A stretch of DNA of 11,517 nt from positions 1-11,517 of the forward strand of contig JBEKPE010000070.1 of the NCBI GenBank assembly GCA_049521055.1, in the 5' to 3' direction. Shown piece by piece: positions 4,944-11,517 of this stretch; position 1 is the first letter of the stretch, and each line of letters opens with the position of its first letter. This DNA comes from FEN-987 sp049521055. Its GTDB lineage: Archaea; Thermoproteota; Bathyarchaeia; 40CM-2-53-6. Below the pieces are notes generated by a model. The model saw only the letters and a program-made list of their open reading frames with translations, was not told the DNA's origin and searched no databases. Both the position numbers and the translations under genes were made by a program.

Positions 4944-5628
4944 GTCGTCCGCTTTTTGGTTGCTTGGAATTGGCTCCGAGCCTGCGTTCTACACTTCTTA
5001 GTGCGCGCTCTAATGAAACCCGGCGAAGATCCGTTGCTACGTCGCCGCGGGTGGTTTCAAGGATTCTTCGTGCAGCGTCAAGCTTGTGACGAAAGTTTGG
5101 AAGAATTGAGGTTCGGTCCAAGGACATGAGATTTTCATACAGGCCTTCCATGGTTGAGAGAAGCTTCTGCGCCTCCTCGGCCTCCCCACGCCGCAGAGAG
5201 TCCAGAATCATCCTTCGCATCTCTCCAACAAAGTCGAGCATGCCTAGCAGGTAGGCCGTGCTGCCCGTCCCAACCTCCTTCAAGGAGGCAACCTCTCCGC
5301 TCTTTTTCAGTTGAAAGAGGAGTTTGGCTTCGGCGTATTCTTGGAAGGCGACTAGTACCTGTCCGAATTGGGGGAGTTCGGAGTGTGCGGAGAGGAGGGT
5401 TTGAAGGTCGTCGAGGGATTGCTTGGCTTCGGTTAGGGTTTTGCTCGCTTGTGATAGGTTACCGCGATGAACCTGAATGATCGCCCAGCTGCACAACCTC
5501 GTGGTGCTTCTGGTTATGGTCTGGAGTTCTTCCCTTGCCTTGTCGTAGGATAATAGTTCCGCTTGAATCTGGTGCATGTCGCTCTTTGAGAGCATAAGCG
5601 TTCGCTGCACGCTAGCGGACTGATGCAA
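4933..5628 (-). CDS. Archaeal translin-family protein
   Basis: The 231-residue helical protein matches the translin family (COG2178), whose archaeal members bind RNA or DNA as octamers and can act as ribonucleases like eukaryotic C3PO. Visible family features are DKAREELQ (29-36), the VHRG motif (53-56), FQEYAEA (95-101), and LLGMLDFVGEMRR (127-139) followed by the C-terminal long helices. E97, E100 and D132 line up, as I recall, with the acidic catalytic residues of TRAX, so nuclease activity is possible; that is inference. I list TTG 5628 as the start; ATG at 5595 (residue 12) or 5577 (residue 18) is equally possible because the N-terminal dozen residues are not conserved. It follows psmB after 21 bases and overlaps nfi by 11 bases. 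Confidence 0.87.
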   Translation of the reverse strand: MHQSASVQRTLMLSKSDMHQIQAELLSYDKAREELQTITRSTTRLCSWAIIQVHRGNLSQASKTLTEAKQSLDDLQTLLSAHSELPQFGQVLVAFQEYAEAKLLFQLKKSGEVASLKEVGTGSTAYLLGMLDFVGEMRRMILDSLRRGEAEEAQKLLSTMEGLYENLMSLDRTSILPNFRHKLDAARRILETTRGDVATDLRRVSLERALRSVERRLGANSKQPKSGRHAN

Positions 5629-5649
5629 TTAAACGGAATGGAAGCAGGT

Positions 5650-6264
5650 TTACTTTATGACCGCTTCGTGTTCTTCGCGTATTCCGCTGTTGGTTATGAT
5701 GAGCATGTCGAGCCCTTCCCCGCTACCGATGTCCCTGGCTGAAGCGGCTTTCACGGCCTTACGAACCAGGCCTTTCGCGTCGTCAATCGCCATGCCCTCC
5801 TTGAAGTCAGATTCGAGAAGGCCCATTGCAATCTCCGACCCCGAGCCGATTGCAGTGAACTTGTCTTCGATCACTGAGCCTAAGGGGTCTAGGACGAATA
5901 GTTTTGGTCCGGCTTCATCGATTCCGCCGACGATCGTTTGTGTAATGTATGGGAAGTATCGGCGCTCGAAGAGCATGCTACCCATTAGCTTGGCGGCTGT
6001 CCGGACGGTGACGCTTTGTTCCCGTTCGAAAGAGTATAGGTTTAGGTAGGCTCCTACTTCCCGTGTGAGGATTTGCATGTCGGCTACTATGCCGGCGCAG
6101 GCGGCGCCTATTTTTTCGGCGATCTTGAAGACTTTCTTTCCGCTCTTGCTCATGACGAAATAACCGTACGTGACTCGTCGTTCGGCGGCGAGGATTACGC
6201 CGTCTTTACAGACTACGCCGACGGTTGTTGCGCCGGGTAAGTAGTATTCGCTCAATTGAAACAC
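5650..6264 (-). CDS. psmB: Proteasome beta subunit, probably non-catalytic
   Basis: The 204 residues match the 20S proteasome beta subunit: short leader MFQLSEYYLPG, then TTVGVVCKDGVILAAERRV, GKKVFKI, AGIVADMQILTR, PYITQTIVGGID, FTAIGSGSEIAMGLLE and ARDIGSGEGLDMLII. Relative to Thermoplasma beta (GTTTVG, Thr1 catalytic), this protein has A12 at the Thr1 position (GCA codon) while Glu17, Arg19, Lys33 and the Ser129/Asp166/Ser169 group appear intact. Crenarchaea carry a beta subunit of this PATTVG/GATTVG kind that is thought to be non-catalytic and to assemble with an active partner; the same is inferred here. Processing one residue later, exposing T13, is the alternative. The start is GTG 6264 with a TATA-like element about 31 bases upstream, fitting a leaderless transcript. 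It heads the cluster with translin, nfi and ribK. Confidence 0.93.
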   Translation of the reverse strand: MFQLSEYYLPGATTVGVVCKDGVILAAERRVTYGYFVMSKSGKKVFKIAEKIGAACAGIVADMQILTREVGAYLNLYSFEREQSVTVRTAAKLMGSMLFERRYFPYITQTIVGGIDEAGPKLFVLDPLGSVIEDKFTAIGSGSEIAMGLLESDFKEGMAIDDAKGLVRKAVKAASARDIGSGEGLDMLIITNSGIREEHEAVIK

Positions 6265-6289
6265 CAGTTAACGAAAACCGTCGCAGACG

Positions 6290-6299
6290 CTCTAATAAG
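6290..6299 (-). promoter_or_regulatory. TATA-like box upstream of psmB
   Basis: The minus strand reads CTTATTAGAG, centred about 31 bases before the GTG start of psmB. This spacing fits an archaeal TATA box serving a leaderless or very short-leader transcript. It lies in the 83-base gap shared with the divergent DUF504 gene. Confidence 0.4.
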
Positions 6300-6347
6300 G
6301 GCTTAGTACTCCAAAACCTAGTCACAGACAGATCAGATGAAAAACCC

Positions 6348-6623
6348 GTGGTTCATCCGCTCAAGAATGTTCTCAACCGGCTTCGTTGGGACGCCGCTGA
6401 GAAGCCTGAGAACTACATGATAACGTACCGGCACAGGGGTGCACCTGGGGATGTGAAAATTATCCGTGCGTCTAGCATTAGGAAGCTTGGTAAATCTTAC
6501 TTCACCATTCAGGAAGTTGACGGGGCGGATGAAACGCTTATTCCTTTTCACCGAATCCTCGAAATCCGCAATACCACCGATGACTCTATCATCTGGGTAA
6601 GCCGCAAAAGTCGCATGGGATGA
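6348..6623 (+). CDS. DUF504 (UPF0248) family protein
   Basis: The 91-residue product belongs to the archaeal DUF504/UPF0248 family of unknown function. The N-terminal LNRLRWD (residues 9-15), YMITYRHRGAPGDVKII (23-39), a central IRKLGKSYF and LIPFHRILEIR (64-74) are the conserved blocks. I choose GTG at 6348 because family members start just before the LNRLRW block; an upstream TTG at 6225 in the same frame would add 41 arginine-rich residues, lacks family support and would overlap the divergent psmB gene. Its stop overlaps the ATG of the zinc microprotein (ATGA at 6620-6623), so the two are probably translated together. The conserved basic residues suggest nucleic-acid binding, but no function is established. 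Confidence 0.88.
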   Translation: MVHPLKNVLNRLRWDAAEKPENYMITYRHRGAPGDVKIIRASSIRKLGKSYFTIQEVDGADETLIPFHRILEIRNTTDDSIIWVSRKSRMG

Positions 6624-6760
6624 ACCGGGAATTGTTAGCTGGCACCTACTGCGGTTTTTGTGGCCGTCCCTTGGAAACCCCGCTCAAGACTTGCTCCAGG
6701 TGCGGAAACACTATGTGCGAAGCTTGCCTGGAGGAACATCAGAAGACGTGTACGAAGTAG
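6620..6760 (+). CDS. 46-residue zinc-binding microprotein
   Basis: The reading frame starts at ATG 6620 inside the DUF504 stop (ATGA) and ends at TAG 6758-6760. The product has seven cysteines and one histidine in an ordered array: C11-x2-C14, C25-x2-C28, C33-x2-C36, H40 and C44. The spacing CxxC-x10-CxxC-x4-CxxC-x3-H-x3-C is what a two-zinc (cross-brace or treble-clef-like, B-box/AN1/LIM-type) fold needs. GTYCGFCGRPL and TCSRCGNTMCEACL read as typical archaeal zinc ribbon sequence. Function is unknown; the coupling to DUF504 suggests that the two proteins work together. A 46-residue frame with eight regularly spaced metal ligands is very unlikely to be chance. Confidence 0.85.
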   Translation: MNRELLAGTYCGFCGRPLETPLKTCSRCGNTMCEACLEEHQKTCTK

Positions 6761-6895
6761 AGTTGGGATGCCGTGAACTTTTTCCAGCCATATCAATGTT
6801 GCAATGCCTCACAAGTATGAGAGGCCTTGAGGTAAGCTGTTGGCTTCAAACTAAACTAGAAATATCAGGCTACTTGATGCTGCTCACGATTCTCT

Positions 6896-9610
6896 GTGAA
6901 GGAAAGCTTCGATTTTGTGAAGAGTACGATTGATACTCCTCGGGGCAAGGCGGATTATTTCAGCCTCAAGAAGTTGAAGGAGATAGGCTGCGAGCTCGAG
7001 AAGCTACCGTACTCGATCAGGGTTCTTCTTGAGAACACGCTTCGATCATCCGGGAAGGTTGCAGGGGCCAAGGAGGCCGCGTATAGGCTGTCGGAGTGGC
7101 CGAAGAGTATTGGTGAAGAATTACCCTTCATGCCTTACCGCGTCTTGCTGCAGGACTACACTGGCGTCCCGCTTATTGTGGATCTGGCAGCGATGCGAAG
7201 CGCGTTCGCGCGGAGGAAGCTGGATCCGAGAACGGTCAATTCAAGAGTTCCAGTCGACCTGATCATAGATCATTCGGTTCAGGTTGATAGTTGGAGCGTC
7301 CCGAACGCCCTGGCCATGAATTTGGAGAGGGAGTATGAGAGAAATTCTGAACGGTATTCGCTGTTGAAGTGGGCGCAGTCATCATTTACTGGCATGCGAA
7401 TTTTCCCCCCGGGCAAAGGAATCTGCCATCAGGTCAATTTGGAGTATTTGGCGAAAGTGGTTTCCCTTCATGAATCTGGCGGAACTTTAACCGCCTTCCC
7501 CGACACACTCGTGGGGACTGATTCGCATACAACGATGGTTAACGGGGTAGGGGTAGTGGGCTGGGGGGTTGGAGGGATAGAGGCGGAGGCGGTGATGCTA
7601 GGGGAGCCTTACTACATGCCTATCCCGAAGGTTATCGGCGTCAAAATCACGGGCCAGCTTCCCGAAGGCGCAACGCCTACTGACTTGGTGCTAACGGTTA
7701 CCGAGGCTCTGCGAAAGGAGGATCCTGTAGGCGCGTTCGTTGAATATTTCGGTGACGCCTATCGGGAGTTGAGTGTTCCCGACCGGGCGACTTTGGGAAA
7801 CATGTCGCCAGAGTACGGGGCAACGGTCGGCTTCTCCCCCGTGGACGAACAAACAATCTCCTACCTAACCAACACCGGAAGAGAGAGCGGCTACACGAAA
7901 TTCGTGAGGGAATACTGCAAGTATCAGGGCCTCTTTCTAGAGGAGAATAGCCCGCAGGCAAACTACTCGAAAATTATCTCAATTGATCTAAGCAAGATTG
8001 AACCGTCGATCGCAGGCCCACGAAACCCCGACGAAAGAGTACCGCTCAAGTCTGCCCCAACGCTAATCGCGAACGTTCTTGAACAGTACAAGAAGACCGG
8101 CCCTGCACCGCTCAACGCTCGTAAGATTGCTGATGACGGATACCAACTCAGCCTGCTCCACAATACGCCTAAGGGAAACGGAACACCGAACCCGGGCGAA
8201 TTGAGTGACGGCTCGATTGTTATCGCCGCAATAACGAGTTGCACAAACACCTCCAACCCCACAGTCATGGTTGGAGCTGGGTTGCTTGCAAGGAAAGCAG
8301 TTCAGATGGAGCTCAGCCCGAAGGGGTATGTCAAGAGAAGTCTCGCACCTGGCTCGAAGGTTGTGACGGATTACCTAGCAAAATCCGGATTACTCCAGGA
8401 CCTCGATGCCCTCGGATTCAACATAGTAGGGTATGGATGTACTACCTGCATTGGGAACAGCGGCCCCCTAGCCCCTGAAATTGAGAAACAGATTCGGGAC
8501 CGGAACTTGTACGCCGTTGCGGTGTTGAGCGGGAACAGAAACTTTGATGGCCGCATCCACCCCCTCGCCAAAGCATCCTTCCTAATGTCCCCCATGTTAG
8601 TGGTCGCCTACGCCTTGGTCGGCCGAATTGAATTTGATTTCTACAAAGAACCCATAGGCACAGAGAGGGACGGGAGGAAGATATTCCTGAAGGATATTTG
8701 GCCCACGATGAAGGAGATCCGTGAAACAATCTCCAACTCACTCTCACCCGAATTTTACAAGGAAACCTACGGCGCAGCTCTCGAAGGAGATGAGAAGTGG
8801 AGAGCGCTTCAATCGCCCGCAGGCGACGCGTATGCCTGGGATGAGAAATCAACCTACATTCGCGAACCACCATGGTTTGTGAACGAAAAGGCAACTGTGG
8901 CGGACATTTCTAACGCCCGCGTGCTTGCGATTTTCGAAGATAAAGTCACAACCGACCACATATCCCCCGCAGGGACAATACCCACCGATAGCCCCGCAGG
9001 CCTCTACCTACAACAAAACGCTGTACCAAAAACCATGTTCAGCACTTACGGCAGTAGGAGAGGGAACCATGAGGTTATGGTGCGGGGCGGGTTCGCGAAC
9101 ATACGATTGAAGAACATACTCGCAAAGGGGAAGGAGGGCGGGTGGACCATACACCAACCTTCGGGACAGATGATGACGATTTACGACGCAGCCACACGAT
9201 ACATCACCGAACAGACGCCGCTCCTAATTTTAGCAGGAAAACAGTATGGCGCGGGTAGCTCTAGGGATTGGGCCGCGAAAGCCGTGAAACTGTTAGGTGT
9301 GAGGGCAGTGATTGCGGAGAGCTTCGAAAGAATCCACCGCAGCAACCTCGCCGCAATGGGCGTACTACCACTCGAATTGAAACAGGGCGAAAGCTGGAAA
9401 ACCCTAGGCCTTCAGGGAGACGAAGTCTATGAGGTGAAGGGCATTAGTGAAATCAAAGGGCCGAAAGCACGGTTGACGGTGAACGCCAAGGGAAGAACCA
9501 AGCAAACAAGCTTCCAAGTCACCGCCAGGCTGGATAATCAGGTCGAGGTGGAATATTATCGGGATGGCGGAGTGCTTCCGTACGTTTTCGGGAAACTCGC
9601 ACCATACTAA
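6896..9610 (+). CDS. acnA: Aconitate hydratase (aconitase A type)
   Basis: Aconitase interconverts citrate and isocitrate through cis-aconitate in the TCA cycle, using a 4Fe-4S cluster. The 904-residue protein has the full length of the AcnA/IRP1 group. GTDSHTTMVNGVGVVGWGVGG lies in the N-terminal half; the cluster cysteines are C449 (TSCTNTS) and C515/C518 (GYGCTTCIGNSGPL). The C-terminal swivel domain carries GKQYGAGSSRDWAAKA and AVIAESFERIHRSNLAAMGVLPLEL. No frameshift or gap is apparent. I use GTG 6896, which directly precedes the family N-terminal block; AATATC near 6861 might be part of a promoter. It stands alone, 135 bases after the zinc microprotein, and converges on rtcA. Confidence 0.97.
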   Translation: MKESFDFVKSTIDTPRGKADYFSLKKLKEIGCELEKLPYSIRVLLENTLRSSGKVAGAKEAAYRLSEWPKSIGEELPFMPYRVLLQDYTGVPLIVDLAAMRSAFARRKLDPRTVNSRVPVDLIIDHSVQVDSWSVPNALAMNLEREYERNSERYSLLKWAQSSFTGMRIFPPGKGICHQVNLEYLAKVVSLHESGGTLTAFPDTLVGTDSHTTMVNGVGVVGWGVGGIEAEAVMLGEPYYMPIPKVIGVKITGQLPEGATPTDLVLTVTEALRKEDPVGAFVEYFGDAYRELSVPDRATLGNMSPEYGATVGFSPVDEQTISYLTNTGRESGYTKFVREYCKYQGLFLEENSPQANYSKIISIDLSKIEPSIAGPRNPDERVPLKSAPTLIANVLEQYKKTGPAPLNARKIADDGYQLSLLHNTPKGNGTPNPGELSDGSIVIAAITSCTNTSNPTVMVGAGLLARKAVQMELSPKGYVKRSLAPGSKVVTDYLAKSGLLQDLDALGFNIVGYGCTTCIGNSGPLAPEIEKQIRDRNLYAVAVLSGNRNFDGRIHPLAKASFLMSPMLVVAYALVGRIEFDFYKEPIGTERDGRKIFLKDIWPTMKEIRETISNSLSPEFYKETYGAALEGDEKWRALQSPAGDAYAWDEKSTYIREPPWFVNEKATVADISNARVLAIFEDKVTTDHISPAGTIPTDSPAGLYLQQNAVPKTMFSTYGSRRGNHEVMVRGGFANIRLKNILAKGKEGGWTIHQPSGQMMTIYDAATRYITEQTPLLILAGKQYGAGSSRDWAAKAVKLLGVRAVIAESFERIHRSNLAAMGVLPLELKQGESWKTLGLQGDEVYEVKGISEIKGPKARLTVNAKGRTKQTSFQVTARLDNQVEVEYYRDGGVLPYVFGKLAPY

Positions 9611-9744
9611 ATTCATCCGTAGATGTAAGCGAACAGGAAACCGAGGCGGATTACTGCAACTGTCTTTACTGCTGTCACAATCATCTCGGATTCCTTGCTG
9701 ACGCCGTTCGAAGGCGAGTATTTTATTGCTACCTGAACTGTGAC
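9611..9744. other. Convergent gap between aconitase and RNA cyclase genes
   Basis: No clear gene is present. On the minus strand the rtcA frame stays open for 43 more codons after its TAG stop, ending at TGA 9613-9615. The only start in that extension is ATG 9684, which would give a 23-residue hydrophobic peptide. A T-rich patch (TATTTTATT, 9719-9727) could help end transcription of aconitase. Confidence 0.4.
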
Positions 9745-10806
9745 CTAGGGTTTCAAGCCGACGCCGTTCACCGTTATTTTCCCGGGATGATGCAAGTCTC
9801 CTTCAATCCCGAATTTGACTTCGGCCACCATCTCGGCGACTTTAATGTTGGTCAGGGTGTGCATTGTGATTTCTGAAACTTGAACCATCGACCGGCCCTC
9901 GGCGACGGCCATGTAGGGGATTAGGATGTCGCCCATATGCCTGTCCACGGGTGCCTTCGAAGCTAATTCTGCAATCAATTTGGTTGCAGCCTCCGCTCCC
10001 ACAGCTTCCGCTGGCTTACCCCTTTCCCCCAAGCTATCCGAACCAACTATCGTTCCGCTACTGAATTTCGCTAGTAACGTAATTCCGCTTCCCGGTGCAA
10101 TGTGCGGATCTTGATTGGGGGGGTAGGTTTCGGTGGCGACATTCACCTGTGTGAACCCGTCTGCGTTCAGTTTCTCCTTCGCCGCGTTTGCTTGTCTTTG
10201 GGCTACGTGGCTTGGGAGGCGGACGCTGTGGCTGATGCCTTCGATTCCTAACAACTCCCCTCTTTCGAGGAGGTTGGCTGCTTGCAGGGTTCGGGGTGGA
10301 TCTATGAGGATCGTTACGTGGCCTCCGCCTTTCGGGTAGTGGCCTCGGCGTTGGAGTTGAATGGTTGCCCGGTACCCCATCTGTTGCAGTAGGGGCAGTT
10401 GGATTAGGCGGACGTAGTCGATGGTTGGGCTCCACCGCACATCCGTCCCACCGGTCAGATCTAAGCTCACTTGGCTGGGCGCGTAGGCGGCCGCGGGCAT
10501 GAGTGCTTGCAGAATCAGGGGGATGCTACCGGCCGTGCCCACATCAAAACTCAGCTGCCCCGCCGCGTAGCCGTGTGGGGTGAAGGTTAGTTCCTGTGAA
10601 CCTTGGATTAGGCCTGTAGTTTCGGCGTTGCAGATTGCGGCGACGGCTTTCACCGCCACAACATGTTGAGCCTGTAAGCCTGGGTTGGGGCGCTTGTCGC
10701 GGATCTTAGTGAGTTTGACTGGTTTTCCGGTGAGTGCGGATAGGGCGATGGTGGTTCGAACAATCTGGCCCCCACCCTCCAACAGATCCCCCGGTACCTC
10801 TAGCAT
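9745..10806 (-). CDS. rtcA: RNA 3'-terminal phosphate cyclase
   Basis: RtcA turns a 3'-phosphate at an RNA end into a 2',3'-cyclic phosphate with ATP, through an enzyme-AMP intermediate on a histidine. The 353-residue protein has the family marks: LLEGGGQIVRT (8-18), RPNPGLQAQH (39-48), GTAGSIPLILQALMP (90-104), RRGHYPKGGGHV (153-164), and DRHMGDILIPYMAVAEG (288-304) with H290 at the place of the nucleotidylated histidine. The start is ATG 10806, right before the first conserved block. It stands alone on the minus strand, 196 bases downstream of the winged-helix gene. RNA 2',3'-cyclic ends suit RtcB-type ligation after tRNA intron removal, which is interesting beside the multi-intron tRNA, but a direct link is inference. 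Its TAG stop is followed by an open frame. Confidence 0.95.
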   Translation of the reverse strand: MLEVPGDLLEGGGQIVRTTIALSALTGKPVKLTKIRDKRPNPGLQAQHVVAVKAVAAICNAETTGLIQGSQELTFTPHGYAAGQLSFDVGTAGSIPLILQALMPAAAYAPSQVSLDLTGGTDVRWSPTIDYVRLIQLPLLQQMGYRATIQLQRRGHYPKGGGHVTILIDPPRTLQAANLLERGELLGIEGISHSVRLPSHVAQRQANAAKEKLNADGFTQVNVATETYPPNQDPHIAPGSGITLLAKFSSGTIVGSDSLGERGKPAEAVGAEAATKLIAELASKAPVDRHMGDILIPYMAVAEGRSMVQVSEITMHTLTNIKVAEMVAEVKFGIEGDLHHPGKITVNGVGLKP

Positions 10807-11002
10807 AGTTCAACAGCCGGGGAGCGGATGGTTTAGCGGGTTTGTATTGTTTGCGCGTGAGTGCACGGGGGGACAACGATTGACGTTTTTCCACCTGGTA
10901 GAAAGAGAGCCGCTGCCACCGGTTGAGGGTGGGGGGGCGTAGTTTTCTGGGGCAAATATGTTACAGTGCTAGATGCCTTTGTTTTCGAAGGTCTCGGGGA
11001 CG
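10807..11002. other. Intergenic region, no gene seen
   Basis: This 196-base gap between rtcA and the winged-helix gene shows no coding frame I can support. It holds a G7 tract at 10931-10937 and no obvious TATA box. It should contain the rtcA promoter and the end of the upstream transcript. Confidence 0.4.
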
Positions 11003-11239
11003 TTATCTTACGTGTTCGCTTCCAGCCCTGTGAATCTTGCTGGAGTCGATCATGCGTTTGATGACTTCTAGGGTCGTGCGGAATTCTAGGCCTAGGGCTT
11101 CAGCTATCTCCGAAGCAAAGTGTGAGCTCGGGTGCTTGGTTAGGTAGCCGTCGATAAGTTTCTCGGCGTGGGAACGGGACGTGCAGCGAATAGCGATTGC
11201 ATCGGTTTTCCTAATGCTTTCCCCTGCCGCCTTCCTCAA
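11003..11239 (-). CDS. Small winged-helix protein, possibly frameshifted at its start
   Basis: The 78-residue frame from TTG 11239 ends at TAA 11003. Residues 26-72 (AEKLIDGYLTKHP...ASEIAEALGLEFRTTLEVIKRM...KIHR) look like a winged helix-turn-helix: ASEIAEALGL as the positioning helix, FRTTLEVIKRMI as the recognition helix. The N-terminal part is basic. I do not recognise a specific family. The frame is open upstream to a TAA at 11294-11296, but without a better start. An ATG at 11304 begins a short basic frame (MPPKRE...) in another phase; one extra base in the AAAAGAGAAAA run at 11285-11295 would join the two into a 100-residue protein starting MPPKKRKFSRGGG. That points to a sequence error or a real frameshift. 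Confidence 0.6.
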   Translation of the reverse strand: MRKAAGESIRKTDAIAIRCTSRSHAEKLIDGYLTKHPSSHFASEIAEALGLEFRTTLEVIKRMIDSSKIHRAGSEHVR

Positions 11240-11276
11240 ATCTCTTACAATTGCGGAACTATCTGTGCCTCCGCCT

Positions 11277-11517
11277 CTACTGAATTTTCTCTTTTAGGAG
11301 GCATGTCTCTGAGTTGGGGCCGTGGAGAAGTAGAAGGATTTTGGTTAAAGCCCTCAGGCCCACGAGGGACTTTCCGACACCATATCTTGGTGTATCTACA
11401 AAAATTTCCTCGTCATCATGAAACGGAAGAGTGAGAATTGCGCGTGCGGTTCGCATGGGGAGCGGCCCGATTAGTGTTCGGTATACGCGCGATTCAGATT
11501 CGGGAAGTTCAGCTTTC
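11277..11517 (-). CDS. C-terminal end of an unidentified protein
   Basis: An open frame enters from the right edge and ends at TAG 11277-11279, giving 79 codons. I do not recognise it. The visible part has an acidic stretch (FHDDEEIFVD), a GVGKS segment that resembles a nucleotide-binding loop but lacks the rest of that motif, and a hydrophobic helix (GLRALTKILLLLHG) near the end. The codon use looks like that of its neighbours and the frame is free of stops across the available 240 bases. Its end overlaps the ATG 11304 of the possible full-length winged-helix gene by 28 bases, like other gene junctions in this window, which supports both being real. Confidence 0.55.
   Translation of the reverse strand, partial: KAELPESESRVYRTLIGPLPMRTARAILTLPFHDDEEIFVDTPRYGVGKSLVGLRALTKILLLLHGPNSETCLLKEKIQ

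Noticed and set aside
5154..5480. 108-codon plus-strand frame
   Set aside because: It is antisense to the translin-like gene and has a low-complexity Arg/Ser-rich translation.
6225..6347. N-terminal extension of the DUF504 gene from TTG 6225
   Set aside because: The 41 extra residues have no family counterpart and would overlap the divergent psmB coding start.
8442..8894. 150-codon frame antisense to aconitase
   Set aside because: It mirrors conserved aconitase sequence on the other strand and has an arginine-rich, domain-free translation typical of shadow frames.
11168..11434. 88-codon plus-strand frame near the right edge
   Set aside because: It is antisense to two better-supported minus-strand frames and shows no family features.

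Overview
The window looks like a chromosomal stretch of a TACK-group archaeon, perhaps a Bathyarchaeia or Nitrososphaeria/Caldarchaeales relative (lineage inferred, not proven). Archaeal hallmarks are a diphthine synthase, a DUF357 protein, a CTP-dependent riboflavin kinase, an archaeal 20S proteasome beta subunit, a translin-family protein, an RtcA-type RNA cyclase, a DUF504 protein and a tRNA whose introns fit the bulge-helix-bulge (BHB) rule. GTG and TTG starts and short gene overlaps are common. No transposase, integrase, phage gene or CRISPR array was seen.

Layout. 1-294: the start of a DNA methyltransferase gene (minus) that runs off the left edge. 295-1232: about 940 bases without a convincing gene, but packed with inverted repeats, a 21-bp tandem repeat and a C12/G-rich tract. 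1233-1559: a single-domain rhodanese (minus). 1653-1791: a tRNA-Lys(CUU) gene (minus) that I read as carrying three introns (22, 14 and 26 nt). 1867-3641: a plus-strand cluster of dph5, a DUF357 gene and an FAD-synthetase-like nucleotidyltransferase. 3601-6264: a minus-strand cluster transcribed in the order proteasome beta subunit, translin-like protein, endonuclease V, riboflavin kinase, with overlapping ends. 6348-6760: DUF504 gene and a 46-residue zinc-binding microprotein coupled by ATGA. 6896-9610: a full-length aconitase. 9745-10806: RNA 3'-phosphate cyclase (minus). 11003-11517: a small winged-helix protein, possibly frameshifted, and the end of an unknown gene that enters from the right edge (both minus).

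How the genes fit together. The two flavin genes meet tail to tail and overlap: RibK would make FMN and the RibL-like enzyme would make FAD. Translin, endonuclease V and RtcA are all nucleic-acid processing enzymes. The tRNA-Lys and dph5 genes diverge from one short intergenic region, and both serve translation. The proteasome subunit has alanine where the catalytic threonine is expected, so it is probably a non-catalytic beta subunit.

The clearest unusual signals are the triple-intron tRNA-Lys, the Thr1-less proteasome subunit, the dyad-rich non-coding region near the left end, and the hidden zinc microprotein. I do not see a clearly new multi-gene system.
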